From Solobacterium sp. (GTDB lineage: Bacteria; Bacillota_I; Bacilli_A; Erysipelotrichales; Erysipelotrichaceae): a stretch of DNA of 64,000 nucleotides. The stretch covers positions 1-64,000 of the forward strand of contig JAFUGM010000015.1 of assembly GCA_017469355.1 (NCBI GenBank), in the 5' to 3' direction. Made by a program: the position numbers and the translations under genes. Shown piece by piece: positions 61,262 through 64,000 of this stretch. The notes under the pieces are model-generated. The model did not search any database and was not told where the DNA came from. It saw nothing but the letters and a program-made list of their open reading frames with translations. The first letter of the stretch is position 1; the number at the start of each line of letters is the position of its first letter.

Positions 61262-62347
61262 ATGAAACTGCCGAAATTTGAAGTCGAACAGTGGATGACC
61301 GATTATGAACATGATGCGGTATACAATCTGACCGATACGTGCATCCCGGCACTGACGTTTGAAGAACTTTGTGCATTGGATCACGACGGGGATTTTCGTC
61401 ATGTGCTGCTGGATTACGGAACGATTACCGGTGATCTGGAACTCAAACAGGAGATCTTGAAGTTATATACTTCCGGAACGGTGGATAATATCACGTTGTC
61501 ACAGGGCTGTCTTCAGGGAAGTGAGCTGGTCATGATGTCCCTGCTGGAACCGGGTGATCATGTGATTGCCTATGTGCCAGGCTATCAGGCGTTCTATGAT
61601 TATCCCGCTTCGCTTGGCTGCGCTGTGACAAAACTTCCGCTTTATGAAGAGCGGGGCTGGCAGCCGGATCCAGTTGAACTAAAAGAGGCGATGCGTACGC
61701 CGACGAAACTGATCATTCTCAATCTCCCGGGAAATCCTACCGGGTCATTGTTTGAGGAGTCCTACCTGAATGCAGTATTCGCTCTGGCTGAAGCACAGGG
61801 TACCTACGTGCTCTGCGATGAGATTTACCGTGATCCGAGAATCCCTTCCATCAGTGATCGATACGAGCGGGGAATTTCCGTATCGTCATTATCAAAAATG
61901 TATGCCTTGGCTGGCCTTCGGCTAGGTTGGATCAAAGGTCCGCAGGATCTGATCCATACGATCAATGAACGGCGGGATTATTCCATTATTTCCACCGGGC
62001 CACTGGTCGATCATCTTGGAATTGTCGCATTAAAGCATTCGGAAGAACTGCTGAATCGCAGCCGGAAACGGATCGAAGAAGATAAGGCTGTGATTGAAGA
62101 ATGGCTGAAGGAAGAAAAACGCTGTCAGGTGGTGCTTCCTGCCTATGGAACGGTCTCCTTCCTGCGCTATGAAGCTCCGCTTGATTCCCGCACCCTTGGC
62201 TTGCGGCTGTTGCACGATTATGGAGTATTCCTGGTGCCCGGGAGTTGCTTTGAAGCGGAGAACCACTTCCGTCTTTCCTTAACCTGTCCTCCGGATCTCA
62301 TGCGGGAAGGCTTGAAGCGGATTTCGGAGTGTCTTAACCAGCTGTAA
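61262..62347 (+). CDS. Aminotransferase class I/II, substrate unknown
   Basis: A 361-residue PLP enzyme of the aspartate-aminotransferase fold. It shows LNLPGNPTGSLFEE, YVLCDEIYRDP and the Schiff-base Lys212 in SVSSLSKMYALAGLRLGWI; the last part FLVPGSCFEAENHFRLSLTC has the carboxylate-binding Arg. It is 12 bases after the ABC ATPase gene and shares the T-box control, so its substrate is probably the transported amino acid or a derivative. Relatives are often listed loosely as capreomycidine-synthase-like; I do not assign that function. Confidence 0.82.
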   Translation: MKLPKFEVEQWMTDYEHDAVYNLTDTCIPALTFEELCALDHDGDFRHVLLDYGTITGDLELKQEILKLYTSGTVDNITLSQGCLQGSELVMMSLLEPGDHVIAYVPGYQAFYDYPASLGCAVTKLPLYEERGWQPDPVELKEAMRTPTKLIILNLPGNPTGSLFEESYLNAVFALAEAQGTYVLCDEIYRDPRIPSISDRYERGISVSSLSKMYALAGLRLGWIKGPQDLIHTINERRDYSIISTGPLVDHLGIVALKHSEELLNRSRKRIEEDKAVIEEWLKEEKRCQVVLPAYGTVSFLRYEAPLDSRTLGLRLLHDYGVFLVPGSCFEAENHFRLSLTCPPDLMREGLKRISECLNQL

Positions 62348-62359
62348 ACAGAAGATTCA

Positions 62360-62380
62360 GGCGGGAAACCGCCTTTTTTA
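62360..62380 (+). terminator. Terminator of T-box operon
   Basis: GGCGG-GAAA-CCGCC followed by six T. Confidence 0.92.
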
Positions 62381-62438
62381 CTATGGGAAGGATATCGTTG
62401 GGATGTTATAATTTTAACAAGTGTAAAGGAGACGCATC

Positions 62439-63014
62439 ATGAAATGCGCGATTTTTCTTGCGAAGGGATTTGAAGACTGTGAAGGTCTGATTACCGTAGA
62501 TATGTTACGGCGGGCGGGGATTCCCGTGGACACGGTATCCATTACAGATGATCCGGTGGTTGAGACTTCCCATGGCGTACGTCTGTTTACGGATGCTGTA
62601 TGGAAGGATATTGATCCTTCCGCATATGATGTATTGATTCTGCCCGGAGGGAAGGCTGGTACCGCCAATCTGGATGCGTTTGAACCGCTGAACCAGGCAC
62701 TGAAGGAACACTTCAATCAGGGGAAGCTCACCTGTGCGATCTGTGCTGCGCCTTCGGTTCTCGGGCATCTCGGAATTCTGAATGGGAAACACTATACCTG
62801 CTTCCCTGACTTCCGCAGTGATTCGTATGAAGGAGAATACGAAATGGAACTCGCGGTGGAAGACGGGAATGTCATCACCGGAAGAGGTATGGGAGCGACG
62901 ATTGAGTTCGCCCGGACAATCATCCGCCGGATAGAAGGAGAAGAAGTTCTGCGGAAGGTTGAATACGGGATGCAGTATGAGCACAGTTTCAGAGAATTAA
63001 TCAGCCAGGAGTGA
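62439..63014 (+). CDS. DJ-1/PfpI family protein
   Basis: A 191-residue protein of the DJ-1/ThiJ/PfpI fold. The nucleophile elbow is AICAAPSVLGHLGIL with Cys102; Glu in FEDCEGLIT-like opening (GFEDCEGLI) completes the site. Family members act as glyoxalases, deglycases or chaperones, and this type (YajL/DJ-1) is usual in Firmicutes. A TATAAT at about 62407 and AAGGAG before the ATG support an independent unit. It lies 19 bases before the hydrogenase-like gene and may be co-transcribed. Confidence 0.9.
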   Translation: MKCAIFLAKGFEDCEGLITVDMLRRAGIPVDTVSITDDPVVETSHGVRLFTDAVWKDIDPSAYDVLILPGGKAGTANLDAFEPLNQALKEHFNQGKLTCAICAAPSVLGHLGILNGKHYTCFPDFRSDSYEGEYEMELAVEDGNVITGRGMGATIEFARTIIRRIEGEEVLRKVEYGMQYEHSFRELISQE

Positions 63015-63033
63015 AAGAAGAGGGAGACATTTT

Positions 63034-64000
63034 ATGGCAAACATGTTCAGTCATGAGTCCAGACAGTTTAAATTCGATATTCTTGTGAATATCAGCCGTC
63101 AGGCATTTGAAGGGGAAGTAAATGAAGATGCGGTTCAGGCGTATGCCAAGAACCTGGTCTCACTGGATGGCCCCCGATATCGGTGTTGTGTATATAAGGA
63201 ACGGGAAGTACTGCGTCAGCGTGTGCGTCTTGCGATGGGAAAGATGGCTTCGGAAACAGCCGAACCCAATCCCCGTCAGATTATTCATGTCATTGATGCG
63301 GCATGTGATGGATGTACGATCAAAAAGATCCGTGTCACGGATAACTGCCGGAAATGCATGGCGAAGTCCTGCCTTGCGGCGTGCCGGTTCGGTGCGATTC
63401 ATATCGGAAGTGAGCGCAGTGAAATCGATTATTCTAAGTGTAAGGAATGCGGCGCCTGTTCCAGAGCCTGCCCATACAGCGCAATTGTCGTAACCGAACG
63501 TCCGTGCTATGCCCATTGCCCGGTACAGGCCATTAGCTGGAATGAAATGAATATCGCTGTGATTAACGACAAGAAGTGTATCAACTGCGGACAGTGCGAA
63601 GGCGCGTGCCCGTTTGGAGCGATCGAGGATGTTTCCTGGGTTGTGCCGGTCATTCGGGAAATCCGGGAAGGGAAGTCAGTAACTGCAGTCGTAGCTCCGT
63701 CCATTCAGGGACAGTTTGACGACACCAAGCTTCCTCAGATTCTCAAGAGCGTTGAAATGCTTGGATTTGAAAAGTGCATCGAAGTCGCAGTCGGTGCCGA
63801 TGCCGTAGCGGAGTTCGAGTATCAGGAACTTGCGGAACATAAGAAGAAGGGTCTGCCGATGACCACCTCATGTTGCCCGGGATTCGTTAATATGTTACGG
63901 ATTCATTTCCCGAAGCTCTATGCGGAAAATAAATCCACCACCGTTACGCCGATGGAAGCGATTGCCCGTCGGGTAAAGAATGAAAACCCGGATACCACCG
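63034..64000 (+). CDS. Monomeric [FeFe]-hydrogenase-like iron-sulfur protein (3' end outside window)
   Basis: From the ATG at 63034 (GAGGGAG upstream) the frame is open to the end of the window, 322 codons. The N-terminal half holds at least three Cys clusters: CRKCMAKSCLAACRFGAIHI, CKECGACSRACPYSAI and CINCGQCEGACPFGAI, plus CDGC and CYAHC. The second half starts an H-cluster domain with TTSCCPGFVNML, the L1 motif of [FeFe] hydrogenases in a group B-like form. The early region RCCVYKEREVLRQRVRLAMG is also typical of that group. It would exchange electrons with ferredoxin and protons; the remaining H-cluster motifs are outside the window. Confidence 0.85.
   Translation, partial: MANMFSHESRQFKFDILVNISRQAFEGEVNEDAVQAYAKNLVSLDGPRYRCCVYKEREVLRQRVRLAMGKMASETAEPNPRQIIHVIDAACDGCTIKKIRVTDNCRKCMAKSCLAACRFGAIHIGSERSEIDYSKCKECGACSRACPYSAIVVTERPCYAHCPVQAISWNEMNIAVINDKKCINCGQCEGACPFGAIEDVSWVVPVIREIREGKSVTAVVAPSIQGQFDDTKLPQILKSVEMLGFEKCIEVAVGADAVAEFEYQELAEHKKKGLPMTTSCCPGFVNMLRIHFPKLYAENKSTTVTPMEAIARRVKNENPDTT

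Overview
The window reads as chromosomal DNA of an anaerobic, low-to-mid GC Gram-positive bacterium (Bacillota). Supporting signs are strong AGGAGG-type ribosome sites, lipoprotein signal peptides, U-tract terminators, a T-box leader, a yybP-ykoY riboswitch, a PTS operon and a [FeFe]-hydrogenase-like iron-sulfur protein; no outer-membrane functions are seen. A gut or rumen Erysipelotrichales-like organism is my best guess, but this is inference and no rRNA is present to test it.

Layout. 1-8.7 kb is a plant-oligosaccharide locus: LacI tail, mannose-6-phosphate isomerase, tRNA-Asn, a divergent AraC regulator, a domain-permuted GH3 beta-glucosidase, an esterase, a polysaccharide deacetylase-like protein and a GPH sugar symporter. 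8.7-11.3 kb is a scarred accessory patch: a truncated IS transposase, a cut-off antirepressor-like reading frame, group II intron ends on both sides, and an intact BRO-N/Fic fusion. 11.4-18 kb is a sulfur amino-acid block: LysR regulator, O-acetylhomoserine sulfhydrylase, B3/4 protein, then mccB-mccA (methionine-to-cysteine route) with an AhpD-like and an ACT protein. 18.2-24.2 kb is a complete branched-chain amino acid ABC transporter with a CBS-ACT protein. 24.3-29.5 kb holds a sigma/anti-sigma-like pair, AlkD-like and LOG proteins, and an Rrf2-controlled stress patch. 29.6-31.1 kb is a DUF4143 ATPase with upstream repeats. 31.2-44.7 kb is mainly housekeeping: Tex, MATE, MsrA, Ppk1, TGS-nucleoside kinase, PPK2, Mn riboswitch with mntP, an E2-like acyltransferase and an acyl-CoA ligase. 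44.7-48 kb holds a radical SAM protein, a pentapeptide protein and a second repeat-preceded DUF4143 ATPase. 48-52 kb is an RpiR/PTS/GH1 beta-glucoside operon. 52.2-54.1 kb is an AAA/PD-(D/E)XK protein with a frameshifted N-terminus. 54.2-58.2 kb holds a small export-like protein, tRNA-Leu, a DD-carboxypeptidase and TypA. 58.8-62.3 kb is a T-box-controlled polar amino-acid ABC transporter with an aminotransferase. The window ends with a DJ-1 protein and the start of the hydrogenase-like protein.

The strongest new observation is in front of mccBA. An 18-codon leader peptide with three consecutive Cys codons, starting about where the transcript should begin, is followed by mutually exclusive antiterminator and terminator hairpins. 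This is what ribosome-mediated, cysteine-sensing attenuation should look like. A LysR-type palindrome sits about 66 bp upstream of the same start point, and a matching palindrome precedes the O-acetylhomoserine sulfhydrylase gene.

The second theme is ATPase/nuclease-like 'selfish-looking' genes. Two DUF4143 ATPases each carry their own evenly spaced repeat array (33-bp and 23-bp period) just upstream of the start codon. One of them separates a pentapeptide gene from a diverged fragment of the same gene family.
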